A stretch of 64,000 nucleotides of DNA, taken from Pampus argenteus. Lineage: Eukaryota; Chordata; Actinopteri; Scombriformes; Stromateidae. Numbering within the stretch: the stretch's first letter is position 1; every line of letters starts with the position of its first letter. Shown here in pieces: positions 63,433 to 64,000 of this stretch. The DNA lies in NCBI GenBank assembly GCA_036937835.1, contig CM072870.1, positions 1,674,001 through 1,738,000 on the forward strand. Reading direction: 5' to 3'. The notes below the pieces were generated by a model. That model was not told where the DNA came from and searched no databases. It saw only the letters and a program-made list of their open reading frames with translations. The translations under genes were made by a program, and so were the position numbers.

Positions 63433-64000
63433 GGCTGCAGGAAGCTCTCAGAAGTGAGTTTTTTGGTCCTAATCATTAGAAGTCAGTTACTTGTTGATGG
63501 CAAACATGGTTTTGATTGAAAATATTGCTCCTTGTTTAAGAAAAACTGTAGTTGTCAGTTTTGGCCTGAGAGAAAGGTATTTTTACAAATGTTACAGTAA
63601 AAGCTGCAGGAAGCTCTCAGAAGTGAGTTTTTTGGTCCTAATCATTAGAAATCAGTTACTTGTTGATGGCAAACATGGTTTTGATTGAAAATATTGCTCC
63701 TTGTTTAAGAAAAACTGTAGTTGTCAGTTTTGGCCTGAGAGAAAGGTATTTTTACAAATGTTACAGTAAAAGCTGCAGGAAGCTCTCAAAAGTGAGTTTT
63801 TTGGTCCTAATCATTAGAAGTCAGGTACTTGTTGATGGCAAACGTGGTTTTGATTGAAAATATTGCTCCTTGTTTAAGAAAAACTGTAGTTGTCAGTTTT
63901 GGCCTGAGACAAAGCTATTCTTACAAATGTTACAGTAAAAGCTGCAGGAAGCTCTCAGAAGTGAGTTTTTTGGTACTAATCATTAGAAATCAGTTACTTG
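63433..64000 (+). repeat. Start of another domain D segment, cut by window edge
   Basis: Matches 59205-59772 at offset 4228, including the fourth occurrence of TTCTTAC (63920). The last monomer starts at 63940 and is cut after 61 bp. The array therefore continues to the right. Confidence 0.8.

Larger units (their letters stand above)
1..64000 (+). repeat. 169-bp tandem satellite array (whole window)
   Basis: The motif AGCTGCAGG recurs every 169 bp (sometimes 170, once 172) from base 1 to base 63940, always on the + strand. That gives about 378 full monomers and one partial. Monomers differ from each other by a handful of substitutions at a limited set of positions, and the same variant combinations recur kilobases apart, which is the signature of higher-order repeats. 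No unique sequence, inversion or transposon interrupts the array. Long homogeneous arrays with nucleosome-sized monomers are typical of eukaryotic centromeric or pericentromeric heterochromatin; that assignment is inference from form. I do not recognise the satellite family, and the organism cannot be named from the sequence. Confidence 0.98.

Noticed and set aside
1..64000. CRISPR-like regular spacing
   Set aside because: There are no distinct spacers. Repeat and would-be spacer are both the same 169-bp monomer.
1..64000. Primate alpha satellite (171 bp)
   Set aside because: The length is close but I see no resemblance to the alpha consensus as I know it, and there is no CENP-B box or pJ-alpha-like site.
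1..64000. A previously undescribed gene-based system
   Set aside because: I looked on both strands for any stretch not explained by the monomer and found none. The interest here is in repeat architecture.

Overview
The whole 64 kb window is one uninterrupted tandem satellite DNA array. The monomer is about 169 bp, about 34% G+C, always in the same orientation, with about 378 complete copies plus a 61-bp partial copy at the right edge. I see no gene, RNA gene, transposon, CRISPR array, unique spacer or gap. Every base can be assigned to a monomer copy. The array continues past both ends. I phase monomers at the AGCTGCAGG motif, so the first monomer is 1-169.

This is eukaryotic heterochromatin-type DNA, most likely centromeric or pericentromeric. 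The reasons are nucleosome-scale monomers, a higher-order repeat (HOR) hierarchy, and tens of kilobases without interruption. CpG is almost absent, and the one recurrent CpG alternates with CpA between copies. That suits a CpG-methylated genome such as a vertebrate, but this is a weak inference. I do not recognise the family. It is not primate alpha satellite and has no CENP-B box.

Layout: (A) 1-12007, a tandem HOR of 16, 17 or 18 monomers, four complete copies starting at 508, 3553, 6259 and 9134. (B) 12008-36025, a different monomer set, with two tandem 15-mers (13023-18096) and a super-unit present twice (19958-27400 and 27401-35518). (Transition) 36026-37213, a scrambled mix of variants. 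(C) 37214 to about 54464, an 8-mer duplication, two tandem 15-mers (41949-47022) and three nested larger units starting at 40426, 47023 and 51758. (D) about 53281-60388, two 14-mer copies, a small local duplication and a partial third copy. (B-like) 60389-62755, a near-copy of 33659-36025. (End) 62756-64000, a short mixed patch followed by the start of another D-type unit.

The array appears to evolve by unequal exchange and conversion in whole-monomer steps. Nearly all length change is by single T residues in three T-rich spots. I found no gene-based novel system. What deserves a second look is the architecture: nested HORs, sharp family switches, chimeric junction monomers, a 26.7-kb-distant block copy, and a conserved set of inverted repeats in each monomer. 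Identity statements come from reading diagnostic positions by eye, not from an alignment.
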